A stretch of 64,000 nucleotides of DNA, taken from NCBI GenBank assembly GCA_916700875.1, contig CAKAKS010000060.1, positions 29,358,189 through 29,422,188 on the forward strand, read 5' to 3'. A model generated the notes under the pieces. It saw only the letters and a program-made list of their open reading frames with translations. It made no database searches and was not told where the DNA came from. Source of the DNA: Sebastes aleutianus (Eukaryota > Chordata > Actinopteri > Perciformes > Sebastidae). Below are positions 34,870 through 47,634 of the stretch, in pieces (positions within the stretch are counted from its first letter, which is position 1; each line of letters opens with the position of its first letter). Position numbers and translations under genes: made by a program.

Positions 34870-34915
34870 GATGTCTATATCTATATCTATATTTATATCT
34901 ATATCTATATATATG
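34870..34915. repeat. TATATC/ATCTAT hexanucleotide microsatellite
   Basis: Repeated TATCTA units about 45 bp long. Confidence 0.9.
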
Positions 34916-36119
34916 ACATTGTAGCTTCTGTGTTCATATGGGAATATCAGATGAAACATGGTGGGGGTGCTCGGGGTCGCAAACGAAAGCTGAGGGGTCT
35001 CGAGACAGTTAACACGATAAGAAAACAGAAACAGTTTCAGCACCTCAAAATTATGACTGTATCTAAAATATTTACTGTAAATTATTTTATCTGAGTGTGA
35101 ATTCTGAGTGAGAAATCTATGCATTTAATTTACAGCTGTGTAACAGTACACAAAGCGTACGAAATAACAACTTATTGCTCATTATAAAGTAAACCATTGA
35201 GTGTCTATTATAGGGATCAGTGAATGAGTGAACGAGGGAGTGATTTTGGAGGTTTATTTTTTCATAATTTCCTCAAATTGTTTGTGGTTTCTTTACATTA
35301 TTATGAAGGTTTTCTCCGAAAATGTAATCAGAAAAGAAAAATACAGTCTTGTGCAACAAAGATGTGCAACCTGTGTCACAAGTAGACATACATTTCTTTT
35401 TTTTAAGGGTCAGAAGAAGGCACAAAAAGCTTGGGAAACACTGTGGTAACATGATATGTCTTGATAAATATACATAATATAAAATTGATTCATGTATTTT
35501 ATGTCCTTTCCCACAACTTGTTTGTTCTGATTCCATCTCCACAGTGAAGCGGTAATGGACTCAAAAGAGCAGATTTTAGTTTTTGTTTTTCTTCATTATC
35601 AGGTTTATAAAAATGACTTTGCTCAACTTTCCGCTGGAAAGGATGGCATGTTAAATCTGAAAATATGTTGTTTTCGTAAATTTGAATTTAATCTGGGCTA
35701 CAGGTATTGGATTTTTGTGTCTACTGGCAGGGAGCCACACACAATAGCAGGCACAGGTGTTGACCAAAAAAAAAAAAAGAAGAAGAGAGAAAAGGGAAAG
35801 GCAGAAAGTGATTTGAATTATCATTGTAGAATGAGTTTGGCATCTCTGCAATGGAAATAGCTTTAAATAGAGCCACAAAGTTTTATGTAAAATTGATGCA
35901 TGGATATTTCCAAAATTTATGTTTTCTCCATTTCTTTTCTTTTTTTTTTGTTCTGCTGAAGCTTTTTACCAACTCTCCATTTCAAAATGCAGCGCTTGTT
36001 GATCAAGAGTACGGATATCTTTGACTTGAGCGTGGCGTAATGAGAGAAATTAGCACAAATGCTCTAAGTAATAGTTCCTGATTTTTTTTTCACTCACAAA
36101 TTATTTTTCAACTTGTTTT

Positions 36120-36370
36120 TGGATCTATGCATAAATTAAAAAATCTGCTGAAATTTATTATTCATCTGAGATGTGATTAATATGCAAAATTATGCAAATT
36201 AAGATGCAATTAGGCTCCAATTCTCTAGTGGAATTTTCCATTATAATTTAATACAAAGTAACAGAGTAATTGGTGTCACGTGTAATTACGGTTACTCAAG
36301 TGCACTTTCAGGCATGCAAATGATTCGCTATATGTTGGTTATCCTATGCAAATGTACCATGTGGTGTTTT
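36120..36370. promoter_or_regulatory. Candidate conserved non-coding block 2
   Basis: Dense homeodomain/POU-like words in non-repetitive DNA: TATGCAAATTAAGATGCAAT at about 36191, TTATAATTTAATAC, GTAATTGGTGTCACGTGTAA (E-box CACGTG at about 36277), GTAATTACGG, and octamer-like ATGCAAAT at about 36315 and 36348. No ORF. Enhancer status is inferred from composition only. Confidence 0.35.
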
Positions 36371-36689
36371 AACAAGTTGAGGAGAACACAATGGGTGCGT
36401 GGTTACCCAGTGGGGTTGGAACAAGGTAAACACACCAGGGTGTGTTTTTGTTTTTTTTAAATGAGAAGAGTTGGAAAACTTTCAGCGCTCAGATTATCAC
36501 CAGCTAACACTTCCAGTTACTTTTCTTTTCTTTTAGAATTTTTGTGGAGAGGCACAGACTTTCATCCGTCACCAATCAATTAATGAGAGAAAACAGTTTT
36601 GGATGTGACTCGGGAACTCGTGTTTCGTGGGAAAGGAGGCGGTTTCCAACATGGAAACATGTTGCTTCACTTGACACAAGAAGTATCAG

Positions 36690-36735
36690 ACCACCTCCAC
36701 CTCCGCCGCTGCCGCCGCCGCCCCTCCTCCATTCA
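36690..36735. repeat. CCTCCGCC-rich short tandem tract
   Basis: CCN-type low-complexity sequence of about 45 bp. Confidence 0.8.
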
Positions 36736-37049
36736 CTCACAGCTTTTTGTGTCTTCATTACAACTGCGCCCTGTTTGATCAATGACACTGCAAATGTCAC
36801 GAGCAATCACAAAACATTATGCGCCGGGGACAATTACGCCTCGGCTCGGCGTGACAAACTTTGCAGTCTGCTAGCCGGGCGGGGAGAAGAAAAGCGATTA
36901 TGTAATTGATATCTATTTAGATAGAATGAAAGTCCTGTAAACGCTCGGAGGGAAAAAATGTCTCGCGGAGCAATTCCTTCTTGGGAGGCAAATTGATTTT
37001 AAATTGTTACATGGCTGGTTACATGTCCTGACATCTTGCTTTGCTCTCC

Positions 37050-37051
37050 GA

Positions 37052-37108
<57 letters not shown>

Positions 37109-37114
37109 AAACAC

Positions 37115-37170
<56 letters not shown>
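37050..37170. repeat. CA microsatellite pair
   Basis: Two long AC tracts separated by CTCAAACACACACGC, about 120 bp overall. Confidence 0.97.
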
Positions 37171-37172
<2 letters not shown>

Positions 37173-37284
37173 TCCCTGGCATTAAAAACACACAGATACA
37201 CACCCTCTGCTATCTGTCTTGTTCATGATCAACGCTCAGAACAAAGACATCCTCCCTCCCTCCTCCTGCCCCCCCCCCTCACCC

Positions 37285-37286
<2 letters not shown>

Positions 37287-37322
<36 letters not shown>
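37287..37322. repeat. CT microsatellite
   Basis: Pure TC repeat of about 35 bp in a long pyrimidine-rich strand that also includes CTC (37540-37562) and CCA (37600-37623) tracts. Confidence 0.95.
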
Positions 37323-38689
37323 CCTCCACTCTGTGTGCCTGCCTGCTTGCACAACTCTCTCAAAGAACATAATCCCTCAACAAAATGGAAACACAAAGGA
37401 AACTTGAGCTCAATCCTATAAACGCGCGGACACAGCAGACAATGCCTCCTCCCACCCGTTTCCCCCCTATCCCCGTCCCCCTGCCTCCCCAACAGCCATA
37501 AATGCCCCGTGGCACAGATCAGGCTTTATCAACCCTCCCTTCCTCCTCCTCCTCCTCCTCCTACATCCATCCATCCCTCCTTCCCTCCCCGATTAGTACC
37601 CCACCACCACCACCACCACCACCTCTACCCCGCCGCCAGCGTCTCCCATACCTCCACACGGACCGTTCTCATGCAGCAGGAGGGTGGAGGGCCGTTTGAT
37701 GATTTGGCTCCTGTTTGCGGACATTTTTTTTCTTTCAGTTCTTACGTGTCTTTGATTTGAGTCGTGTGGTGAGCAGATATGTATGTACAGGTAGATGTTC
37801 GTCACAAGGCCTAAGTAAAGCAGCAATTTGACTACCTGCAAGTTGCTCCCCTCAATTTCGAGTCAGTATGAGTGCCTTGATTTTGCGAGATGCTCACTTT
37901 GCGGCAATCACCACTGTGTCCAACACTTTTACATCCTTTTTCTTTTTGATTGCTTTGTTTTGCTGATGATGTTCAAGTGTTCGTAGATGGTGAACAGCCA
38001 CGATGATAATAACACAACAAGTTCTCCTAATTAAACGACAGAGTACGTTATTGTCCGTGCCCTCTGGAACGACACATAGAAGCAGGACAACATCAGTTGT
38101 CAGCAAATTCCAAAACTTTTAGCCGTGTTTCGATTCACATATTTTTATGGGCAGTTTGAAATATTGCATTAGAAAAGCTGTATGGAAACGGCAAAATTCG
38201 ATAAAACTTGTGTAGAAAAAGTTTTCACACTCTTCACTTGTGATGGTTTTTGCCCTTATGGAAAAAGAGTTGATGAACTAAATGGGTTATGGAAACGCCC
38301 AATAAACTGACGTACCGAACATTTAACTCACTTGACTGATCAGCTGTCGGCGTCTTCTTGGATATTTCCATAATGTGCGAATGCTTTTCTTCGTCCCCGG
38401 ACAACATGAAACATGGCCGATACAAGCTGACATGAAAGAACAATTACAACTTATCCAATTGAAACAAATTCCTGAAGACCAATTTCCAGTTCACTACTTC
38501 TTCTTCTGCTCTGTATCCTAGCAGATTACAGCCCTTCGTAGCCTATAGCGCCAAACTACGCTGTAGCTGACTAGCCGAGTTTATTCTCTCTAAACCAGTT
38601 GATGGAAACGCGCCTAATTTCTTTTTTTTGCGACATTTCAAAAGTTCGCTTAAAATTCGCTTGACAATTGAACAGAAACACAGCTAATC

Positions 38690-39725
38690 ACTGTTGAAAA
38701 ATATATGCTATGATTAATATGGTTAAGTTTTGGTTAGGTTTAAAGACAAAAGCGACTTAGTTGGAATCAGAAAAAGATCATGATTTGGGTTAAAACTACT
38801 TATTCATTGAGGTTAGGGGAGATTTGTCATCATGGTATCAATAATAAACACATGGTTAAGGTTAGGAAGCAATCGTGGTCATGCTTTAAAGAGAAAAGCA
38901 CCTATGACTGTCAGTTGGAAACGAGAAATGAACGGCAACCTCCCATGTTAAAATACAATGTTTTGTTGACCCATCCATTCACCCCGACCCACCCCGACCT
39001 CCTCCTGACATGGACTTTGTGGCTCTATAGCAACAACGTATTCTCATACAAAGGTTTGTATGATATCTTACGAAAAAGTTATTCCTCCTTTTTCGTTTGT
39101 TTTCTTACGAATGTCCAGCAACACGTGTCAATTTCCGTTCGTTACATGCATACAGTCTTTTCAAAATAAACTTCCGCCTTCACAGGAAACAACTTTCTTA
39201 GGTTTAGACAACAAAACTACTTAGTTAGGTTGAGGAAAAGATCGTGGTTTGGCTTAAAACAACACCAGAAGTGGCACTACTTAAGTGACATATACATCAA
39301 CGTTGACTTCTGGTTTCACACGGGACACGAATGCCTGTCTCCTGGGCAAAAGTTTGGTATTTTTTTACCCACCCCGACCTCGTCCCTGCGCGGCGTTCAC
39401 CACTCTTTATATTTCCTGGTTCACAATTACCGGTACGTGGATTACACACAAATTGATTTCATAGATATAGCTACGAAAGGTTTATGCGACCAGCCTGAGC
39501 AACGTCACCTGATTTCCTCCTTCGCTCCCATCATAACGACCACTAGAGGGCTTAGTTACTTGAACGTAGACGTAAGTTGCTTTGGGGCGCATCGTTCTTC
39601 TTGTTCGTCTAACCCAGTTCGTCTTCTTTCTTATAACAAAAACAAGTTGCTGTCAACACATAAACACAATCACTTCCTGTGTGCCAGTTCACCCATGAAA
39701 CACGTAGGAGGCATACGTTGAGTTT
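38690..39725. mobile_element. Dispersed repeat with GGTTAGGTTTAA-type motifs
   Basis: Contains repeated TTAGGTTGAGGAAAAGATCG / GATCATGATTTGGGTTAAAA statements, CACGGGACACGAATGCCTGT, TGGGCAAAAGTTTGG and CATGGACTTTGTGGCTCTAT. Much of this recurs at 59440-59720. The long open frames (129 and 163 codons, plus strand) are not protein-like. Limits approximate. Confidence 0.55.
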
Positions 39726-40019
39726 TTTTACACAACGTATCGTAAAATCTGCCTTGAGCTTACCTGAAAGTTTGCTAACTATTGTCCCACATTAGTCAGC
39801 GAAAAAGAACCAGTCAAATGTCCTTCAGTTTACTTTAATCAGACTTGAACTGAACTCTACAGTCACTGCGTGCCCAAGATATGAAATTACAATAATGCAT
39901 GCAGAAAGATGTGAACTGAAGATATAGCTTGTGGCTTTGGCAATGTAGGTCAGTGTCAGTTTCCACCTCTGACTTAACTGTTTTGCTCCCGTTTTGTTAT
40001 TAGAGCTCATCCAAACCAG

Positions 40020-40560
40020 CAGCTGAGCACCAGCTGATGCCCTCCGCTCTCCTGAGAGTGATTCCTGCTCGGAGCCGCAGCAGCAGCGTCGGAGAGGGAG
40101 CCCCCTGGAGGTGGAGGTGAGGTGGGTGAGGTTTGAGCGACTCTAATCTGGTTGTCGGTGGGAGGAGGAGGGGATGTTGGGGAGTTGTTTGGCATCGGTA
40201 CCGGGACTCTCTGTGACTGTGTGGTCTTCGGAGAACCACTTACCGCCCCCGTGCTCTCCTCCAGTTCCAGGCTCTGGAAGGTGAGGCAGACTCCCCCCCC
40301 GCCGCCCCTCCCTACCAGCCTGCTGATTAAATCAACCCCACTCAGGGCAAAGCGCGATAACCGAGGCAAAGTAGGCCGCCTTCACTCGCTGTCACAGGAA
40401 GAGGAAGTGCCCCGGTGTACCTTCACCTGTGCCTAGTGCCTCGCTGGTGCCGCCGCTGCAGCACACAGCTGGAGACGAGACAGCGAGCGCGTTAGATCAG
40501 AGAGCAGCGAGGCTCACGTGTCGCGTTTCCTGCTAGCGCGACTGTGTCGAGTGACCGTCG
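40020..40560. promoter_or_regulatory. GC-rich island with exon-like donors on both strands
   Basis: Isolated GC-rich, CpG-bearing block in an AT-rich desert. On the minus strand GGGGGCG/GTAAGTGG at about 40240 is a strong donor after an open frame starting MPRLSRFALSGVDL. On the plus strand CTGGAAG/GTGAGGC at about 40280 is another. It looks like a promoter and first exon, perhaps of a non-coding RNA or of a gene whose coding exons lie elsewhere. No protein recognised. Confidence 0.35.
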
Positions 40561-41019
40561 GAGGCCTCAGAACAAAAGAGACACAGAGACGACAGCTCAT
40601 TTCTGTCTTAACTGAAATTACCAACCGCTCTTTGAGAGTATCAGTATGATTCTGTGTTCATGACACTGACATATAACGCTTACAGTCTAAAACTGTAATT
40701 TACAGTCTGCCCTTACTGAAAATATTATCTCCTCAAGCAACACCACAAAAGAACAAAGTGACATTCAAACAGCATGAATGTGTGGATAACTTCATTTTGA
40801 TTAAGAAAGAAAAAAGTAAGTTGTTGTCACATGTGGCTCAATAAATTAAATCAATTTGGAGATTTAGCAACTAAAGTAGTGGAAAGAAAAACAGGTTGGG
40901 ATTATTATATACATTTCCCTACATGTAACATGCCAATGAGCAAATCCCACAAACATCAGAGATCTGGGATGGCGAGTCCCTCTCTATAAATTCTATAAAT
41001 GTCTGGTCTCTTTTCATGG

Positions 41020-41210
41020 ATTACTGTCATTTGCCATCCGCTATTGTGAGCGCCTGCCAGACTGGCTTGCCATTTCTGGGCCTGTGTTTCCAACCTTGAT
41101 ATATTTGCCAAATGAATATTTGAAGCTGTAATTAAATTTATCCCACCTCTACACCTTCTGTAAGACGGCCACCTTGCACATTTCTCACATGCCATATTTC
41201 AGCTATTTTT
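41020..41210. promoter_or_regulatory. Candidate conserved non-coding block 3
   Basis: Unique sequence with balanced composition and motifs such as TTGCCAAATGAATATTTGAAG, TGTAATTAAATTTATC and CTGGCTTGCCATTTCTGGGC. No ORF of note. Flanked by ordinary AT-rich DNA. Confidence 0.3.
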
Positions 41211-42589
41211 TGTGTGAAAAAAAAAGAAGAAACACAGCTTGTTGCCATTTTTTAATGATTTGGAATGAGGATATTTTTACTGGAATAAATCTGATTTCAG
41301 GACATTCATAATGGTCCTGCTTCCGTATTCAGACATAAATACCGATCGTGTGGCGAGAAGAAGCCTTCAGAGCTGTCACCGGCTCCATAAACAAACTTCA
41401 TAAAATGTCTGTAAATATGATTACAAAATTAGGGGATGAAATTATTGCAGAATTTAATGCATTAAGCAAAAATCAGGCGCCGCTCCTGACAAGTTGCTAT
41501 TTCCGGACAGCTGAAAGAAAGCGCTTAAAAATCAGCATTAATGTGTCCACGTGCAACAACAGAACTCCTCTCATTAACACAGTCTGCTGTGGATGTTTAT
41601 TCTCACATTTTAAAGGTAAAATCCTAAAAAAAGTTTATTGTTTGTTTGTGTAACAGAAGTGAGCTTCACAATGGAGGAAAGGTAATGTTTTATTAAAGAC
41701 TACATACAAGAGGATGCTTAAACTATTGTTCGTCCTGAGACACGAGGCCTTGACGCATGCAAGAAACAAACAAAACATTTTATTAATTCATGATGAGGAA
41801 CAATGGACCCTCAACTCTGTATTTTGACTTTTTTTTGGAGAAGCGCTTTTTTACCTCCGAGACAAAAAAAACAAAAATCACATTTCAAAAGTTAATTTAC
41901 AAAATATTAGACGATTATTCCTGTCTAAAATTCATGACTTTATAAAGTAACAAGGATTTTGTTGAACAATGAATTAAGAAATATATTTTGTGTATTTAGA
42001 TTTTTTTTTTTCAGAGTAAATCTCACTTATTTGAGACAGTTAATGTCTCAGTTTGGAGTGAAACTCTCTCCCGGTTGTCTTGTCCGTCCTCTTTCTCCCC
42101 ATCAGAGGATCTGATGACTGACGTGTCCCGTCGTCCCTCTCCCCTCCGAATCCTGTTAGTTCCACTTTAAAGGAGCCCACTCCTCATAATTAAAATCTCC
42201 AAGCCTCCCAATAATTACCACTGGTTCCCTTGCACTTTTGAATTGCACTTGTGGTGACATAATTCATTAGTGTTTGTCCAAAGAAATGATTTAGAGTCTT
42301 TAAAGTGCTCCTCCATGCAGAATAGCTATTAAAGCAGCCATATGCACATATGCTTGGAGCGTTAAACGGTTTGTTGAAGTCAGTCGGGGTACAAGCGATG
42401 ATAAACATAAATTATGACTAATACACTGCACCAGTGGCTTTTTCGAAAATAAAAAATTACTGACACAGGGAAACCACTTTGGATTCGCCGCCGCAGCGCC
42501 GCGGCCCCCCCCCACCCCTCATCTGTGTGTGCTGAAGCGAGGATGTAGGAAGCACAACACAAATGGCTCGGGCATCACCTTGAATATTC

Positions 42590-42795
42590 AGATGGGTAAG
42601 CTAATCGTTTATGCCTGGATACACCATTGTGATTACCTGGCTCCTTTGGCATCACTTCTGAGCCCTCTCAAGGCGATGCAGCGTGCCTTTTGTTTTCATT
42701 TAGTCCCATTAAAAAAGTTTAGGCCACACAATGAGACTCCCACCACTGAAGTTCACGCTGGGAATTTTAGACCAATAAATGTTATTTCTTTTTTG
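42590..42795. promoter_or_regulatory. Candidate conserved non-coding block 4
   Basis: Contains GTAAGCTAATCGTTTATGCC, CACCATTGTGATTACCTGGC (paired-type ATTGTGATTA), CTCCTTTGGCATCA and GGCGATGCAGCGTGCCTTTTG. Non-repetitive and non-coding in all frames beyond short ORFs. Confidence 0.3.
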
Positions 42796-44082
42796 CTTTA
42801 ACAACCTGTGATTACTGTGCAAAGTGCAAACCAGTCTCTGTTGTTTTTTTTTTTGTGACAAACACCCTCAATGAGGAGTGTGTCTGGAATGACAAAAGAG
42901 AAAGATGGTTTTACCACCTAACAGCTGGTGCAAATGAGCAAAAATGCAGTGACTTTTACACCAATGCTGTCACTTTGTGCATGTTACTAGGTGTACACGG
43001 CTGTTTGATTTCTGTCCTACATAACACATAAAACATCTTATTCAAAATCTACACATCTTATCATTTTGGTATTTTTTCTGAGTATGGACACTAACAAAAT
43101 AATAAGAAATACATTTAACTAAAATAACAGACCATTAACAGTAGATAATACAGACTCTAATGTTAATTATGAGTTTATTAATCAAACAGCTTCATGACAG
43201 AAAATTTATCAGCAATTGTTTTGCTAATTAAATACATTTTTCAGTCACTTTAAAAAAAAAATGCAATATTATCTTGGTTTCCATCCTCTCAAATGTAAGA
43301 ATTTGTGCTTTTCTTTTTCATATATGATATTTAACTGATTATTTTGGGAGTTGGTTAGACAATACGAGCGATTTGAAGACATCATCTAATGCTCCAGGAA
43401 ATGATAACACAAATTTTTCAGTATTTTCTGACAATTTAAGCACAATTTTGGATCAATTAACATTAACAATAATCATCAGGTTAATCGATAATGAAAATAA
43501 TCAATAGTTGTTGATGGACTCTTCCTTTTCTTCCTCTTTTGCACCGCTTGTACCTTGCTCAGCAAACTGCTGCTAAATATGGTTTTCATTAATATTAATG
43601 TTGACCCGTCTTGCTGCTCCAGCACTCGCACCTGTACCGTGAAAGCCTCCAGTTCACGGTGAACACGGCCTGATGTATTACCTTTTACACCCCACTGTAC
43701 ATTCATCACTTTGTTTTCCCCTTTTGTGTTTCTCCTTTTTTAAGGGAACTGCAGGAATTATTAGCGGCTTAGCACCGAGAGGCCCCTAAGTAGCTCTCGG
43801 GGTGTAAGCCCCTCTCCCAAGTCAAGGCCAACAGCACTCTGAGCCCCCGGCCCCATTCACTGATGATGTACATGTCAGCGGGGACATGCAATGATCCCTC
43901 ACTTCTCCATGCTAAATGATCATTTTCTTTCTTACACTCCGTCTTTCATTCAAGTAAATCCACTCCCCTAAAAAAAACTCCTAGCAAATATTAACATGCT
44001 GTCGAACAATAGTCCTCAGAAAGCATGAATCAGCAGATGATTCCCAATTCCATGCACACAACAGGGGATTGTATTGAGGCTA

Positions 44083-44110
44083 CGTGTGTGTGTGTGTGTG
44101 TGTGTGTGTT
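44083..44110. repeat. GT microsatellite
   Basis: Pure GT repeat of about 28 bp. Confidence 0.95.
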
Positions 44111-44995
44111 AGGGTGGGTGGAGGGGAGCCTCTCTTAGCACCGACGTTCCCATCCAACAAAATTCCAAACCCCCGGCATCAGTACAGAGCTTATGATCTG
44201 TGGGAAAGCCGAGGCGAGTTGCGGAGCTGCGGAGCACCTCGCCCGAGTCTCCAGACGGCCTGATTTGGGAACGCCGTGAAATCCGTGGCACCTCTCCTGG
44301 CTTCCTGGCTGAACGGCTGCCATATCTTGTGATGGACTGAGGCAGGAGAGAGCGAAGCAGCCAGGGATGAATACGGCTTAATCTTTACCCAGGCCACATG
44401 TGTGTGCATGATAACATGGTTGCTTTCTTCCTGTGCAGGGTTATTCTCCGCCAGCTGCCAGGTTAGCTGCCTCGCACAGCCGTGTTTCGCTGCGATATTT
44501 GCCCGCTGTAAAAAGAACTATTGCACCTAAGGTGGGGGCTAATGCATGTTTTTGGAATTGGCGGTAATTCCTGACACATTTCGAGAGACAGATAGGGTGT
44601 CTTATAGCAAATGACAATATATGTAAAGACACCTAGCCCTCCCCCCCCCACCCTTTTAGTTCCTAATATTTTATTTGTGAGGAGCCTCCTTACGCTGGGG
44701 ATAGAGGTTATTTTTATAATTAAATGGCGGTGTTGTGATCAAAAGCAGCTAGACCTAAACGCACATTTAAAGCTGGGCCGTAGGTCTGCAGACAGAAGGA
44801 AAGGAAAATGCTATTTTTTGCGATACAACATCCCACCAGGTTCCTGTACACAATAAACACAGATCTAAATGTGTCTGCGCTAAATAGTTATTATTTTTCC
44901 AATTTTTATCTCACTAAATTTAGGCAACAAAGACAGCAACATTACAGCAGCTTTCTTTCCCATTCTTTACTATGCAAAATCTCTGACTTTATGTA

Positions 44996-45002
44996 TGTGT
45001 GT

Positions 45003-45054
<52 letters not shown>
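44996..45054. repeat. GT microsatellite
   Basis: GT repeat about 58 bp long with a few TA interruptions on its left side. Confidence 0.95.
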
Positions 45055-45056
<2 letters not shown>

Positions 45057-45199
45057 CATGCAGGTGCTCTTCACTCCATACATTTTTCCACCATCTCCAC
45101 AGGCCTTAATGCAATCACTCCAGCAGCTTGGTGTAAATTTTCCCTCCTTTCCTCTCCTTCTCGCATAAACTTTCTCCCCCTCCGCTCATCTGCCCGGCT

Positions 45200-45480
45200 A
45201 CACAAAGCCCATTTATTATGATTGCATTACCATAAATGATTTTATAACATCTGCTTGTCAATAATTATCGTACAAATTCCCGTGCCCTCTGACCCGTGCT
45301 CTGAATGAACCCCAGGTGTAAGGCACTGCCGGGCTAATGAGTAGCGCCGCACTAGCACATTGTCCCCACGTCAGTGCACACAGCCACCGAAGCCACTTCA
45401 ATTAGAGCCTGGCACACGCCTTAATATTAGCCGCAAAATTGAGGAATCATGCGCTAATTGAAAACATTGCATTCAAGAAG
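45200..45480. promoter_or_regulatory. Candidate conserved non-coding block 5
   Basis: Strong candidate by composition: CCATTTATTATGATTGCATT, ACCATAAATGATTTTATAAC (CDX/HOX-like TTTATAAC), GTCAATAATTATCG, GGCTAATGAGTAGCGCC, CTTCAATTAGAGCCTGG, CCTTAATATTAGCCGC, GCGCTAATTGAAAAC. Six or more TAAT/ATTA cores within 280 bp of otherwise GC-balanced unique sequence. Confidence 0.4.
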
Positions 45481-45840
45481 AGAGAGAGAGGCTGTAAGCA
45501 AATGGTGAGGATATTTGATCTAATGTCCTGGAGGATGCACAAATGGTCGTTTCTGGAGAAGCGAGTATGTTGCGTGTTAACCCAGCAGCAGTAATGTGGA
45601 CGAGGGCAGGTGGAACAAATTTGGACTATTTCTTAAGGAGAAGAATCAGGACTTTCAGGGGTACAAGAATACCTGAGCAAAAATGAGAGCACACTAATTA
45701 AAAATGAAGTCATATTACGGAGGAAAAGCAACAAAAAACATCTCCTCACAATTATATTATAGTGTGTTACAAACAATTTATTAAGTGTTTATATACGGCT
45801 TGTAAATGCTAAATAGGGACGTTACAGTAAAGTGTTAAAG

Positions 45841-46565
45841 TTAAAGGTGCTATTGATAATATTGATAACATTCAGCCACTAAATGTCTCATTCTCCCTCC
45901 CCCGTTCCAGTTCATTCACTTCACAACAAGTCATTGCCAGTCACTTACCGTCAAACTCAGCCATTTATCCGTTTTTTCCACACTAAGTGATGACCCAGAG
46001 ATACCGCGTGATACCAACGTTGTTTTACTATTGGCTCACAAGCCTTGTTAGAAGTGGGAACCAAACGTCAGATATCTTCCACAGAGATAAACAAAACATT
46101 AACTTTGGACACGCCAAAATGTTTAAAATAATTAATTCACAATCATAATATATTTTTTTTCTGGAAAAAACATACATTTATTCGGCACCTCTCTAAAAGT
46201 TCTGTGGATGTCTTATTATTATTATTTTTTTAATATTCATCTACATTTAAATGTTACCAATAAGACCTTTAAAATAATGTGTTGTTAGTTTTTACATAAT
46301 GAATGACTGCTTCTATAAGTTTTCGGTGTAGTCTAGTACCTGTTTAATATATTTCAATCACTTATCACTTATCTGTCTAACAGGTATGCTTTAGATTACA
46401 GGCTATTAAATTGTATTTTCTTATTTTAAAAAAAAGGAAAACATTGTCAAATTGGTGATAATGGTGCTCATTTATAGAAAAAAAAAGATAAATAATAATA
46501 GAGATTCATTTAAAAAAATGTCAAATTACCTGTTTTACAAAATTTGTATTTTGATGCACCTTTAA
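45841..46565. mobile_element. MITE with TTAAAGGTGC ends
   Basis: Ends TTAAAGGTGC (45841) and GCACCTTTAA (46565) are exact inverted repeats with outer TTAA. About 725 bp, no ORF. Confidence 0.7.
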
Positions 46566-46919
46566 GGGGCTTTGCCGACATAGCAAAAGTAATATTTACG
46601 AATCAAAAAAATAGTCAAACTTTGTGTAAAAATTTAAAAAAAGAATACAGCAGCAGCAGTTAATAAAAATCCACTTATTCCAAAAGTACCATACCAACTT
46701 GTGTACATCTTAAACCACACCAAACAAATCGTCATTGTGTTTGAGGACAAATGAATTAAAACAAATACACCGTACAATCACTTTAATGCCACACATGCTC
46801 ACATTACAAACCATTATTCAAGTGCTCAAAGACACTGAAGTGCATCAATCTATTTTACAAGTCTGTTCCTCCCTGAACAGCAGTCTAGTTGCTCTATAGC
46901 AGACAACACTGCAGTGTCA

Positions 46920-47235
46920 GATGCAGTCCTAATTGAAAAGTTAATTAACTTTTTGAAGTCATCAGCTGTCATTCCTGCAAATCAGACTCCATTCCGCCCC
47001 CCCGAGACCAACTTTATATCAGCCTTAATGGCTGGGGACCCAGCGCCAGGCTACATGGGAACATTTGGTCATTGAAAGTACCATTTATAGAGTATTGTTT
47101 AATTAAAGTCAAATTAAGAGAACTGTATGCGGAATTTAATTTCTGGTATGAATTATTGTCGAAAACAGAGTGCAACTCAGATAATCAAACTTTTCATTAT
47201 CCTCTCCTCCCTCCTGAGGTGCCTCCGCTGGTTCT
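46920..47235. promoter_or_regulatory. Candidate conserved non-coding block 6
   Basis: Unique sequence with AGTCCTAATTGAAAAGTTAATTAAC-type homeodomain pairs (46927 onward), GTCATCAGCTGTCATTCCTG (E-box CAGCTG), GCCTTAATGGCTGGGG, TGTTTAATTAAAGTCAAATT and CAGATAATCAAACTTTTC. No ORF. Confidence 0.38.
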
Positions 47236-47634
47236 TTGTTGACAACTCCCAGAGCATAAATGAGAGGAAGCTACCCACAATGCACTGCATAATCTACACG
47301 CTTTCTCTCATACATCAACTTCCTCCTGTCAAACTCTGTTTTTAACAAACAAAAGCTTCTACTTTCAGCCCCGTCTGCAGCTGATAACTGTCTGAACAGT
47401 GTTGCTACCAGTGTGATAGTTGAAATTCGGCCGATATTATGAGAAAGTAAATGGTATGTCAGAAGCTGTTTGTTCACCAGTGATATTAGAATACGCCGAA
47501 TATAAACCAAAACAATAAAGAAAAAAAACATTCATTTTGAAACGTAACCTACATGCTCTGGACATCAAAATCAAATCAACAATTTTCTTTTCTTGAGACC
47601 ATTTTTTGGTGTTTTATGCATTGGAACTTCTAGA

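Noticed and set aside
37041..37421. 126-codon plus-strand ORF
   Set aside because: Encoded by CA, CT and CCT low-complexity tracts.
39230..39721. 163-codon plus-strand ORF
   Set aside because: Falls in a dispersed repeat also present at 59.4 kb; no domain, and the homologous copy is not open.
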